From contig NZ_NFHL01000002.1 of the NCBI RefSeq assembly GCF_002161355.1, positions 1 through 64,000 on the forward strand: a DNA stretch of 64,000 nt, read 5' to 3'. This document shows positions 16,848 to 25,494 of this stretch, piece after piece. The DNA comes from Lachnoclostridium sp. An76 (GTDB lineage: Bacteria > Bacillota > Clostridia > Lachnospirales > Lachnospiraceae). The translations under genes were made by a program, and so were the position numbers. The number at the start of each line of letters is the position of its first letter. The first letter of the stretch is position 1. The notes beneath the pieces were generated by a model. That model worked only from the letters and a program-made list of their open reading frames with translations, was not told where the DNA came from and searched no databases.

Positions 16848-19800
16848 TTATGCGTAATCTGCATTCTCAAGATACTCTCTCAATTCCACTTCTTCTTGAT
16901 ATTTTTCAAGGCTTCTCCGTCGTTCTTCAAGGTATTTTCTATGATCTATATAATCAATTCCTTTTAGGCTATCCTTTAAAGATTGGAGAAATTCAATTTT
17001 TTCAAGAATAAGTGGGACCTCACTTCCCGACCATGAATAGGATAACGGAAATAGATGAAGTTTCTCAAAATCCTCTAGCTTCTTGTCCTCTTTTAAAAAT
17101 TCAAGAATATACTCTAACTTCCAGTCTGGCATAACTGTGACAACCACATCAATAAGCTTTCTACATTTCTCGACATCCTTATTTCTTTCGTGAAGTTTAT
17201 CAAACAGCCACCATTTCTTTCGTTCCAGTACGTTCCCATCCCGTGATTTCGCAAATAATAATCTTGCTGACTCCTCTATGAAAAATCTCATGTCATCATC
17301 TATGAGAACATTAAACGCATAGTCAACACATTCTCTCCATTTTTCAACAGTCCATATCAACTCAAAAATCTTTTGTTCATAACCATCTCGATAAATATTA
17401 TCCTTAACCCAATCTACATACTCATTCCATATTGTAGGTCGTTGTTCAAATATTTTTATGAAAAGTTTTCCACCATAATCCACATGATTACTATTCTCGA
17501 TTGCATTCATGTAAATACTTGTTAACGCATCTAAATCGTTTCTGAAAAAATGAAGAATAGCCTCAACCTCTTCGTCATAATATACATATCCTAAAAAAGC
17601 AACTGAAATTTTGGGGGAATTTACAATTGCCTCGATCACCTTATCCTTGAGTTCTTGGTCTCTTTCACAATACCGGTTCATTACTTGTACTGTAGGAATT
17701 ATAGAATTGCCTTTAACAAGATTATTGAGCACAAATCCTTTGTAATCATTAACCACCTTCTCATTGACGCTTTCTTCTGGTAAACACTCCCAGATAAAAG
17801 ATAACCAAGTATTCTTCTTATCAAACACCTTATCACTTACTAAAGTCAGTGTTGCTCCATATCCAATATGATCAATCAGATATTTTATCTGGCGGTATCC
17901 ATCTAACTTAAATGGTGCATTTTCGTTGAAATATTCAGTGATTACATTTACATAGAAGTCACTATTATCTTCCAATACTTCAAAAACACAATCCAGACCA
18001 CTATTTAAAGACCATTGATCTCTTTCATACACAGTTTTTTCTAAGAAGCGACATGATACAAACAGCCTTCGATAATCAGCTAGTGTGTATGAAATGGTTT
18101 CTCTTGAGATAAAATCCTTGCGTATTTTCTCATCTTCTTCTATAGTTCTTCCAATCAAATGCTCCCGAGTCAGCATCTTATATATCATAAATTCCGGATT
18201 ACTTTTGGAAATCAGATAACGATCATCGATTGTTACTCCAATTCGCTGGGCTACTTCTTTATATTTTGCCACAATCTTTGCATCAAAGAAGTCAGGCTTA
18301 TCTTTGTCTATAACATTTTCATAAATAACATCAAAATCCGATTGTAAATATTTCTTGGAATCTTCTTCATTTAACCCATTGAAATGAACTACTTCAAGAA
18401 TGCTATTAACAAGGTTACGATACTCTTCATTCTTTCGTAAAATAGCCAGGTTCTTCCATATTCTTGTTCGGATAGTTGCTATCTCTTCAGTAAATCCAAG
18501 AGTCATTCTTACAAAATTGACAGATCTACTGTTTCTGACCGCTTCAGTAAATGATATCTCAGTTTTTAAGGCATATTCAGAGATTTGCAAGTATAAAATA
18601 CTGTTATTATAATTTGCACCTTCTTCTGTAACGCACCACAACTTATCTAGAAGGCGCACTTCATGACTATACTTATTCTTCCATGAATATTCGTCATATA
18701 ATAAACGCTCGCTTAGAACGAAATAGAAATCCATTATCAAATCAGGTCTTTTCGTAAAATACAATATTAGAAGATCTATTGCATCATCAAAATTATCCGT
18801 ATACTTATACCCTCCCAAGATTTCTATCTCTTTTGTAGAGATATTATGATAATTCTTTTTACTATTGATATCGTAACTACGCAAATCAAAAGCCACAGTG
18901 TTCTCTTGCTCTATGTGCTTCTTTATAATGGAAAGTGCCTTATCAGGATCAACTCTATAGAAAGACTCAAGATATTCCATTGCTTGCTCAGTTGGTGCAT
19001 TTTCCCAGGCAGAAATAATTGAATTTTCCACATATTTTGCCAATTCCTCAGAATCAAATATTTCCATTAGAGTATTAAGAACATATATGACCTTATTTCT
19101 ATAATATGGAAATCCAATAGAAATTAAGCTTTCCACGCTTATCCATTTCTTTTCAAATAAAACATAGTACATTATGTAGTTGCCAAGACTTTGATCCGAT
19201 ATCTTAGTTATCTCATTTTTAAACCAATCGACTAGTTCCAAAGAATAGAGATTTTCTACTATATCCTTTTCAATAATCTCGTTGCCATACAACTTCTTCA
19301 AAGCATTAAACAGCTGGTTTTCAACGCCTTTCACTGGCCCAGCTACAGCAATAAAAAAAAGCATCATAATATCATCTTTGGTCAGCTTAGCATCATCAAT
19401 AATCCGACCATAATAATTTTTGAAAATATCTTCAGCATTTCTTATTGCTTGATACCCATCATCAATGGCTCTAATCCCAGCAAGGAATGCAAGCCTTATA
19501 TTTCCATTGGCAATCGCTGTAATCTTTTTAAGATAATCAGAATTTAAAATCCCAAGATCATTTTTTAAAATGTCTTTTATTTCATCATCTTTAAAGCGTC
19601 CAATTTCAATAATATTAGGTTTTGCATACTTCAATACTGAGTGGATTACCCTATCTCGAGCATAATCTCGCACTGTAATAAGAACTTTGACCTCATAATC
19701 TCTTGATAAAGTTAAAATTGTATTAAGCACATTATCCAAACTTGCCACCATATTAGCATCATCAAAAAAGATTAAATATTTTCCAGGATCAGAAATATAG

Positions 19801-20546
19801 TACTTAATATCTTCATATAATAAATTTCCATTGCTTTTGATGCAGTAAACTTTTACTTCATCTTCGTCTTGTTTTCGACATACTTCTAAAGCCAATCGTG
19901 TCTTTCCAATTCCAGACGGGCCGGTCAATATGGTAACCCTGTTACCGTTAATGCTATCACACGTTTCACTAATTTCAGACTCTCGATGAAGGAATTCACA
20001 ATCAATCGGCGCATTGATACCGTTTGCATCATATGCTTTAACAAAATCTTCAACATCAAAAAACTGATTTGTATCAATTGGGATGCCAAGTTCATCTTTT
20101 GCAATATGGGGATAGATTAATGCCAAATCGTGTGAAAGAGTATCAATTCCAATAAGTTCCACCTCTACCCCTTCAACAACTTCCATAATGCTACTGAATT
20201 GCTCAATATGAATATTGGTAGAACAGTGACCGCAGATGATCTTCTTAATTTTATTCTTAGGTAGTGATAGTTTCGCTTTATCAAAACACGATACGATATC
20301 CTCTCGTATTTTCTCTGCTGGCTGCGAACTCACAGTTCCATAGTTAATTAAGATGTATTTTCCATCATCCGTCAGAACATAGGAGTCCGGTGTACCTTTT
20401 GTTGGTTTATTAGTGCCAGTCTGAACTCCAAGCGTTTGAATATTCTTAAATTTATATTTTTTGTAGAGATATTCATCAAACAATTTTTGAAAGGCGCCAC
20501 CCTCCAATTGCATAATCGCACTTTGTATAAGATTTACATTACTCAA
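16848..20546 (-). CDS. STAND-family NTPase with nuclease-like N-terminus (candidate anti-phage sensor)
   Basis: A 1232-residue protein. Residues 15 to about 90 resemble a PD-(D/E)XK restriction-type fold (FQKLFDEYLYKKYKF, GTPDSY with Asp54, then YILINYGT); the usual catalytic E/Q-x-K is not obvious, so activity is uncertain. Residues 100-185 form a linker common to such fusions. A P-loop NTPase follows: Walker A GPSGIGKTR (209-217), Walker B YLIFFDDAN (257-265), sensor VLITVRDYA (288-296). The remaining ~850 residues are alpha-helical, repeat-like, and fit a target-sensing array. This plan (effector, STAND NTPase, long sensor) is that of Avs-type defence proteins. The start is TTG at 20546 after GGGGGGTGAGG; there is no other supported start. 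It is AT-rich relative to its neighbours and sits 15 nt after an hsdR remnant. Confidence 0.72.
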   Translation of the reverse strand: MSNVNLIQSAIMQLEGGAFQKLFDEYLYKKYKFKNIQTLGVQTGTNKPTKGTPDSYVLTDDGKYILINYGTVSSQPAEKIREDIVSCFDKAKLSLPKNKIKKIICGHCSTNIHIEQFSSIMEVVEGVEVELIGIDTLSHDLALIYPHIAKDELGIPIDTNQFFDVEDFVKAYDANGINAPIDCEFLHRESEISETCDSINGNRVTILTGPSGIGKTRLALEVCRKQDEDEVKVYCIKSNGNLLYEDIKYYISDPGKYLIFFDDANMVASLDNVLNTILTLSRDYEVKVLITVRDYARDRVIHSVLKYAKPNIIEIGRFKDDEIKDILKNDLGILNSDYLKKITAIANGNIRLAFLAGIRAIDDGYQAIRNAEDIFKNYYGRIIDDAKLTKDDIMMLFFIAVAGPVKGVENQLFNALKKLYGNEIIEKDIVENLYSLELVDWFKNEITKISDQSLGNYIMYYVLFEKKWISVESLISIGFPYYRNKVIYVLNTLMEIFDSEELAKYVENSIISAWENAPTEQAMEYLESFYRVDPDKALSIIKKHIEQENTVAFDLRSYDINSKKNYHNISTKEIEILGGYKYTDNFDDAIDLLILYFTKRPDLIMDFYFVLSERLLYDEYSWKNKYSHEVRLLDKLWCVTEEGANYNNSILYLQISEYALKTEISFTEAVRNSRSVNFVRMTLGFTEEIATIRTRIWKNLAILRKNEEYRNLVNSILEVVHFNGLNEEDSKKYLQSDFDVIYENVIDKDKPDFFDAKIVAKYKEVAQRIGVTIDDRYLISKSNPEFMIYKMLTREHLIGRTIEEDEKIRKDFISRETISYTLADYRRLFVSCRFLEKTVYERDQWSLNSGLDCVFEVLEDNSDFYVNVITEYFNENAPFKLDGYRQIKYLIDHIGYGATLTLVSDKVFDKKNTWLSFIWECLPEESVNEKVVNDYKGFVLNNLVKGNSIIPTVQVMNRYCERDQELKDKVIEAIVNSPKISVAFLGYVYYDEEVEAILHFFRNDLDALTSIYMNAIENSNHVDYGGKLFIKIFEQRPTIWNEYVDWVKDNIYRDGYEQKIFELIWTVEKWRECVDYAFNVLIDDDMRFFIEESARLLFAKSRDGNVLERKKWWLFDKLHERNKDVEKCRKLIDVVVTVMPDWKLEYILEFLKEDKKLEDFEKLHLFPLSYSWSGSEVPLILEKIEFLQSLKDSLKGIDYIDHRKYLEERRRSLEKYQEEVELREYLENADYA

Positions 20547-20561
20547 TCCCTCACCCCCCTT

Positions 20562-21322
20562 TTATGCAACCGTTGCATTTGCGTTAATACTCTCAATTAC
20601 TTTTCTAATTTCTGCCCATACCGTAAAATCAGTAAACAGTTCTACCACATTTCCCTGATCTGTAAACGGAGCCTCCTGCAGCACTGACAAGTCCTTCATC
20701 AATCCATTATGTACGATATATTCCACGATCTGATTCACAAAATAAATCTGTCCGCTGTCCAGATTAGCCCCATCCAGATATTCAGAAAAGGCTTCTTTTG
20801 CAGCATTCATATCCAGTCCCACAATCTCACGGACAAATTCTCCAAGAGGCTTGTCCCCATATTCTGCTTCATATTCATCCTTCGTTCCCAGATCACTCCA
20901 CAAAATTTTCTCCAATGTTTTGATATCATCCTGAGTCATCAGCTTATTCTTTTTCAGTTTTGCAATAACAAGATCATCCTGATGCTGTCGGACATAATAT
21001 TCTGCCTTCGCCTTATTTTTCCATATTTCTTTCCAATCAAATATGCCAGTTCTATTCCATACATTAATGCATCAAACCGAACCGCGCTTGCCTCGTCTCT
21101 ATCCGGCAGGATCAGTGGGGCCAGTTCTTCCTCTACAAGTAGTGTATCCTCATAGCCCAGAGTCTGATAGTTGGACTGATTGGAATACAGATTCACATAT
21201 TTCAGGTGCTGACGGACTGCAAAGTTTTCCCGGTTTAGTTCCTGCACTTTCTCACTCATATGCTGTATCAATGCATTCTGGTAACTATATTTGTTGAAGT
21301 TTTGTGTAGATTTAACCAGCAT
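20562..21322 (-). pseudogene. hsdR: Type I restriction enzyme HsdR, C-terminal remnant
   Basis: Two overlapping frames together resemble the C-terminal helical region of HsdR. The upstream frame reads NRENFAVRQHLKYVNLYSNQ and RFDALMYGIELAYLIGKKYG. Near 21005 the homology moves to another frame with an internal deletion (AEYYVRQHQDDLVIAKL, then LEKILWSDLGTKDEYEAEYG, QIYFVNQIVEYIVHNGLMKD and ELFTDFTVWAEIRKVI), ending with the normal C-terminus at 20562. Motor and nuclease domains and the hsdM/hsdS partners are absent. The STAND NTPase gene follows immediately. Confidence 0.82.
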
Positions 21323-21331
21323 AAGATAAAT

Positions 21332-21360
21332 TTGACATTCTCCCCGTTCTTTGCTAGAAT
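21332..21360 (+). promoter_or_regulatory. Promoter of the antisense (antitoxin) RNA
   Basis: TTGACA (21332-21337), a 17-nt spacer, TAGAAT (21355-21360): a near-consensus sigma-A promoter pointing into the 3' end of the toxin gene. Transcription would start near 21367. Confidence 0.75.
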
Positions 21361-21373
21361 AAAAATGTAAAAA

Positions 21374-21398
21374 GGCACTACCGATAAGCGGTTAGTCC
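21374..21398. repeat. 3' arm of the toxin-mRNA end-to-end inverted repeat
   Basis: GCGGTTAGTCC (21388-21398) pairs over 11 bp with GGACTAACCGC at 21618-21628, and GGCACTACC (21374-21382) pairs 8 of 9 with GGCAGTGCC at 21641-21649. In the toxin mRNA these are the extreme 3' and 5' ends, so the message can circularise by base pairing. The 3' arm precedes TTTTT and may be the real mRNA end. Confidence 0.7.
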
Positions 21399-21414
21399 AA
21401 ATTCATATTAGTTA

Positions 21415-21456
21415 CGAAAAGTAACCGTAAACCTTTGGTCGAGGGGCGGTTACTTT
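21415..21456. terminator. Shared bidirectional terminator of toxin mRNA and antisense RNA
   Basis: GTAACCG and CGGTTAC form the stem. Read rightwards it ends in TTTTT; read leftwards in TTTTCG. The toxin stop codon lies within the stem. Confidence 0.65.
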
Positions 21457-21542
21457 TTCGTATGATTAATATATGCTATTAAGATCGTAACGACAATACC
21501 AAGTATCATCAAAACGATGGAGAGCATTTCATAATCACTCAT
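21450..21542 (-). CDS. Type I toxin, small hydrophobic peptide (holin-like toxin family)
   Basis: A 30-residue peptide, MSDYEMLSIVLMILGIVVTI then LIAYINHTKK: a short acidic N-terminus, one membrane-spanning helix and a basic tail, the layout of TxpA/BsrH-like 'putative holin-like toxins'. The ATG at 21542 follows AAAGGAGGGCGAACTT, a very strong ribosome-binding site. The gene has its own promoter (21657-21685), a structured 5' leader, and a convergent antisense RNA. Such peptides act in the membrane and are silenced by the RNA. Homology was not tested, but length, topology and circuitry agree. Confidence 0.8.
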   Translation of the reverse strand: MSDYEMLSIVLMILGIVVTILIAYINHTKK

Positions 21543-21617
21543 AAGTTCGCCCTCCTTTCCCAGATTTCCCTTTACAGAGATCTCTATGTAATCAGAGGGT
21601 TCAGTCCCTCTGTCGAA

Positions 21618-21649
21618 GGACTAACCGCCTACCGTTCTCTGGCAGTGCC
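21618..21649. repeat. 5' arm of the toxin-mRNA end-to-end inverted repeat
   Basis: Partner of 21374-21398. It begins within a few nucleotides of the predicted toxin mRNA start. Between it and the toxin Shine-Dalgarno are further hairpins (CAGAGGG/CCCTCTG, TTACA/TGTAA). Confidence 0.7.
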
Positions 21650-21656
21650 TGATTGT

Positions 21657-21685
21657 ATTTTATCAGAACAAGCATTCGATATCAA
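21657..21685 (-). promoter_or_regulatory. Promoter of the toxin mRNA
   Basis: On the minus strand TTGATA (21680-21685), a 17-nt spacer and TAAAAT (21657-21662). Transcription would begin near 21650, exactly at the 5' pairing arm, giving a leader of about 110 nt before the toxin ATG. Confidence 0.75.
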
Positions 21686-21708
21686 GCAAAATATCTGCTA
21701 TTCCTTGA

Positions 21709-21894
21709 TCACTGCAATGAATGTTGCTGTGCCGCTTCTCGTTTTTCTTCTATGCGCTCATGAATTTTTATCTGCTCCATGGTATACATTTTCCGCTCCG
21801 TTTTCTTCATCTTCTGCTGGAATTTCATATATTCACTGGATTCTTTTTCACCCCGTTTCACGCCATTCCACAATGTTTCCGGAGACGTGAAAAA
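21709..21894 (-). pseudogene. Unidentified gene fragment truncated by IS1182
   Basis: The frame runs out of the IS end at 21895 and encodes a charged tail (ETLWNGVKRGEKESSEYM, then MKKTERKMYTMEQIKIHERI). An internal ATG near 21828 could make a 39-residue basic peptide. I do not recognise it. It is either the 3' end of a gene cut by the IS or a small hypothetical; the partner beyond the IS is not evident. Confidence 0.35.
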
Positions 21895-22068
21895 GGGGCT
21901 GTCGGTTAATACCGATTTTTGACTCCTGACAAACAAGACGGAGACAATCCCGAAGAATATGGACATTTTTTAATCCATAATTCTGTCGGAGATTGCCTCC
22001 GTCTTTTTGCAAGCGCTATTTTAGGGCGCAATAACCCCTTGGCTGGATTTTTCAGAGCACTCCTTTGG

Positions 22069-23823
22069 TTAAGCCGCTTCCTGCTCCTTTTTCCCTTCAA
22101 ATTTTTCGATTTCCTGATGTAAAAACCGATGATATTTCATGATGTTCCGCCCTATGGCATACAGCATGAACTCTTTATATACTTTCTCTTTCGAACGGTA
22201 GTTAAAACGACGGAAGTTTTCGTTCTCTTTGATATCTCCAAAGTGACCCTCTGTCTGGATCGACCGTGTCTGACGTTTCAGGATCCCTTCTTCACTCTGG
22301 ATATTCGTGTTGGACTCCTCCCTCAGTTCTTCCCAGCGTTCATTGATCTTCATGACCTTGTTCTGGTCCGGATTCTTTTCGGGATTGTATTTATAAAGAC
22401 ATTTCGATTTATATTCACATTCACTGCAGTCCGCACAGCCGTATACCTCTATTGTCTGTGTGTAGCCGTCCTGTTCTCTGCTTTCTGTCCGGATATGGCG
22501 CAGCTCTCTTCCGTCATGGCAGATATAATAGTGCTCATCCTCAAAAACGGAATATGTCATGTTGTAATATTTCCCGATGTCTTCTTTGTATGCCTGTGTC
22601 TTCCTCTTCTCATGGTCCTACAGCTTGATGAAGCTGCGGATTCCATTCTCTTTCAGATACAGCAGATTCTTTTCGCTGCAGTAGCCACTGTCGGCAGTTA
22701 CTGCTTCCAGCTTATCCCCAAACGCTTTCCTGTGTTTTTCCAGAACTGGGATCAGCGTGTTGTAGTCTGTCCGGTCATTGCTTACATATCCGTGGACAAT
22801 AAAGTAATTTTCTACTGCGATCTGGACGTTATAGGCAGGTTTTAACTGCCCGTTCAGCATATGGTCCTCTTTCATCCGCATGAATGTCGCTTCCAGATCT
22901 GTCTTAGAATAGCTGTTGCGGTCTTTCCCCATAATCTTAAAGCATTCTTTATACTCCATCAGACGCTTTCCGCATTTTTCCAGTTCCTCATAAAGTTTCT
23001 GGATCTCCGGCTTGCGCATTCCCTTCCCGAAAACAAACTCAATCCCTTCCCCCTCTGCAATCCGCATCAGGTTCTTCTGCAGTTTCCGGATTTCAAGCGG
23101 GGAACAGTGATCGATTTCAATTATGGTATTATTGGGGATTTTCTTATGCTTTGTCAGTTTCCGCTCCCTGTTCTTTTTGATGATCTTCCTGATTTTGTCC
23201 ATCCCCTCGATCACAAACATATGGGCATCCCCAAGGTCGTATTTCGGACCATACCCATTGTCCAGCAGGAAAGCGTTGTACTTTGTATAAAGGGCATCGA
23301 TCGTATCCAGCAGGCCTGCAAGGTGGTAATTCAGGCTGCCCCGCCAGACAAAGGTATATCTGTTGGCATTTGCCTCCAGTTTCGTTCCATCGATATAAAG
23401 TTCTTTCAGTGTAAGAAACCCTTCTTTTTCCAGGCGGCGCATGAACTGGTAATTCAATTCATCCAGGACTTCCCCTGTGAGCTTTTTGCCTTTAAAATCG
23501 TAAAAAACATCCCTTTGAGGCTTCTGCCCTTTCGTCAGCCAGATAAAAGCAAGGTCTCTCTGGCACAGATCAACAATCCGGTCAACGGCCCGGACTCCGC
23601 GCATGTTTGCGTAGGTAACGACAGCATACAGCATGATTGGGTTAAACCCGGTTCTTCCCTTGTTTGGATAACAGGCCAGCAGGCCTGAAAAATCTAATTC
23701 CTCCATCACTTTTTTCAGGGTATAGACTGGATCGTCATCGGGTAGACTCAATTCGAAGAAACTGAAGTTAATTTTCTGTTGCCCAATTTCAAAAAAGTCG
23801 TTATAATAATCTTGTTTTTGCAT
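22069..23823 (-). pseudogene. IS1182-family transposase with one nonsense mutation
   Basis: Same 584-codon frame as copy 2, except that codon 402 is TAG (22618-22620) where copy 2 has CAG in the sequence KLQDHEKRK. A single C-to-T change thus splits it into 401 codons and a downstream piece opening at an internal ATG. Domains: N-terminal transposase domain, then the DDE core, then a cysteine-rich segment (YGCADCSECEYKSKCLYKYN) typical of this family. The product would lack the C-terminal part of the catalytic region. Confidence 0.9.
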
Positions 23824-23899
23824 AGTTCCATTATAACATGGAACGGAGAGAAAGATGGTTGTCGTTAGCCATCTTTTTCTCTTTTTACAGGATAAATTT

Positions 23900-23939
23900 C
23901 AGGGGCAGTTGTGACTCATGCGAGTCACAACTGCCCCTG
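23900..23939. repeat. 40-nt perfect hairpin upstream of the IS1182 transposase (copy 1)
   Basis: Two 18-nt arms (CAGGGGCAGTTGTGACTC and its complement) around a 4-nt loop. The same hairpin is in copy 2 at 28107-28146 with the loop reversed. It lies between the IS end and the transposase promoter, where it could block read-through transcription from outside. Confidence 0.75.
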
Positions 23940-23968
23940 TTTTGGACTATCTATTTCCCGACAGCCCC

Positions 23969-24137
23969 TTTTTGAAGCGTTTTGATAAAGTTTAGCGCTT
24001 GCTGAACTGCGGAGCTCTACGAGCTGCTTTGAGACCGTATTTCAATCGTCTGAGCGATGATTTTCCTTGATATTCCGGGCTTTTTTGAGCCTCGGCCCCT
24101 CGGTTGTCCTATTCCTTAACCAAAAAACAGGCCACTT
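23969..24137. other. Probable end region of the conjugative element
   Basis: 169 bp between the IS1182 right end and the integrase stop codon, with no gene. In Tn916/Tn1549-type elements the integrase lies next to one terminus, so the attachment site is expected here unless the IS has displaced it. It contains a short palindrome AGCTC-TAC-GAGCT. The other end is outside the window, so the att site cannot be fixed. Confidence 0.4.
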
Positions 24138-25349
24138 TTACGAGGGGACAGCTTGATGAAATGCAGAATTTACTACATCGAATAGCTGTTCTGGTTTATT
24201 ATACTTTACTCTTGCATAGATGTCCATAGTTGTCTTGCTGTTCTCATGTCCGGCAAGGTACTGGACCGTCTTGGGGTCAACACCTGCATACAGAAGATTG
24301 GTGATGTAGGTATGCCGCAGCAGGTGCGGTGTCACATCGAAGTCCAGGCTATACACAATGTTGGGATTGTTTTTCTGATGTCCTCCCAGACTCGGCTGAA
24401 CAGTGTACTTGATGCTCTGTCCGTTCACATACTTATAATAGGTACGCTCCTTGGTAGACCGAACAACGATGTACTGCCAGACACGTTTGAACTGCGAATA
24501 TGACAAGGGCTGTCCCTCACTATCGGCAATCACATATTCCGATTTGGAGGCAGCCTTGGCTTCCCGCAGACAATTCACAAGGCATTTGGGAATGGGAATA
24601 TCCCTTCTTGCTGCTTTCGTCTTAAGCGTTGTAGAGATAACCGGTCTGTTATGCTCTGATCGCCATGCGCGCCGCACAGAGATATATGGAGTGGGTGCAT
24701 CGAGGAACACACAATCCCATTGCAAGGCGAGAGCTTCTTCTCGGCGCAGACCGGCATATAAGCCGATCATGGTAAACAGATACGGCGGAAGTCCTTTGAC
24801 GGTTTCCAGCAGCACTTCCACCTGCTGGTCTGTCAGCGAATCTTTCTTTTGGGTCGGTTTCCCTCCTTTTGCCGAAATCCCCTCACACGGATTGTATTCC
24901 AGCAACTGGCTCCGCTCTGCCGAGTAAAAAATGCACTTGAGGAGCATATTCACCGTATTGTGCAGGCTCTCGGACTTATTGGACAATGGGATCAGCGCCA
25001 GACGAATATCATCCGCTGTTACTTCCTCCATATACATATCTCCCAAAGGCTTGATAATGTAGTTCTTCATATTGGAGGCGTAGCCCTTCAGTGTAGCCGG
25101 CGACACTTTTGCGGATTGCATCAACAGCCACTTCTCACAATACTCGGCCACAGTAGGATGCTCCCGGTGGAAGATGATCTCCGCTACCTGGCGTCTCGCC
25201 TCCTGCTCTTTATCGTACAGTTCCTCGCAGGTAGTCCCATACAAGCTCACCTGCTTGCCGTCTGCGTCCAGAATCCGGGTTCTGTAATACAGGACACCCT
25301 TTCGTGTGACGGTTCCATATTGAGGTATGTTTTTTTTCTTCTTTGCCAT
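24138..25349 (-). CDS. int: Tyrosine recombinase / integrase (distal copy)
   Basis: A 403-residue phage-type integrase. It has an N-terminal arm-binding domain (KNIPQYGTVTRKGVLYYRTR), a SAM-like core-binding domain (TVAEYCEKWLLMQSAKVSPA), and a catalytic domain with Arg in LYAGLRREEALALQWD, HLLRHTYITNLLYAG, and LAGHENSKTTMDIYARV ending in the nucleophilic Tyr. The ATG at 25349 follows AAAGGAAA. It is co-oriented with and similar throughout to the next gene upstream, as if by duplication or stacking of two elements. It would excise or integrate the element. Confidence 0.92.
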   Translation of the reverse strand: MAKKKKNIPQYGTVTRKGVLYYRTRILDADGKQVSLYGTTCEELYDKEQEARRQVAEIIFHREHPTVAEYCEKWLLMQSAKVSPATLKGYASNMKNYIIKPLGDMYMEEVTADDIRLALIPLSNKSESLHNTVNMLLKCIFYSAERSQLLEYNPCEGISAKGGKPTQKKDSLTDQQVEVLLETVKGLPPYLFTMIGLYAGLRREEALALQWDCVFLDAPTPYISVRRAWRSEHNRPVISTTLKTKAARRDIPIPKCLVNCLREAKAASKSEYVIADSEGQPLSYSQFKRVWQYIVVRSTKERTYYKYVNGQSIKYTVQPSLGGHQKNNPNIVYSLDFDVTPHLLRHTYITNLLYAGVDPKTVQYLAGHENSKTTMDIYARVKYNKPEQLFDVVNSAFHQAVPS

Positions 25350-25440
25350 AATTAATTTCCTTTCTCGCGTGGTGATGTATCTACACCTCCTTTTTATCAG
25401 AGATTTCAAATTGAATCAAAGATACGGCCAAGGAAAAACT

Positions 25441-25468
25441 AAGAGCGAGACATCCTTGTCTCGCTCTT
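25441..25468 (-). terminator. Intrinsic terminator between the two integrase genes
   Basis: AAGAGCGAGACA, a 4-nt loop and TGTCTCGCTCTT form a perfect 12-bp stem; read leftwards it is followed by AGTTTTT. It ends the transcript of the second integrase, so the distal one would need its own promoter. Confidence 0.85.
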
Positions 25469-25494
25469 ACTTCATTTTCTGAATTGTTCGGAAC

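Larger units (their letters stand above)
21367..21457 (+). ncRNA. Putative antisense RNA antitoxin (RatA-like position)
   Basis: From the strong + promoter at 21332-21360 a transcript of about 90 nt would run to a hairpin (GTAACCG / CGGTTAC, 21421-21452) followed by TTTTT. It would be complementary to the toxin mRNA 3' UTR and stop codon, the arrangement known for txpA/ratA-type loci. Promoter and terminator are seen directly; function as antitoxin is inferred. Confidence 0.7.
21895..23968 (-). mobile_element. IS1182-family element, copy 1 (transposase inactivated)
   Basis: 2074 bp between perfect terminal repeats GGGGCTGTCGG and CCGACAGCCCC. It is nearly identical in sequence and exactly equal in length to copy 2 at 28078-30151, in opposite orientation. 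It is flanked by AAAAA on the left and TTTTT on the right, with no obvious target duplication. Confidence 0.9.

Noticed and set aside
22861..23688. 275-codon antisense frames in both IS1182 copies (also 28358-29185)
   Set aside because: Identical position in both copies only because the IS is duplicated; no start signals and no protein-like features.
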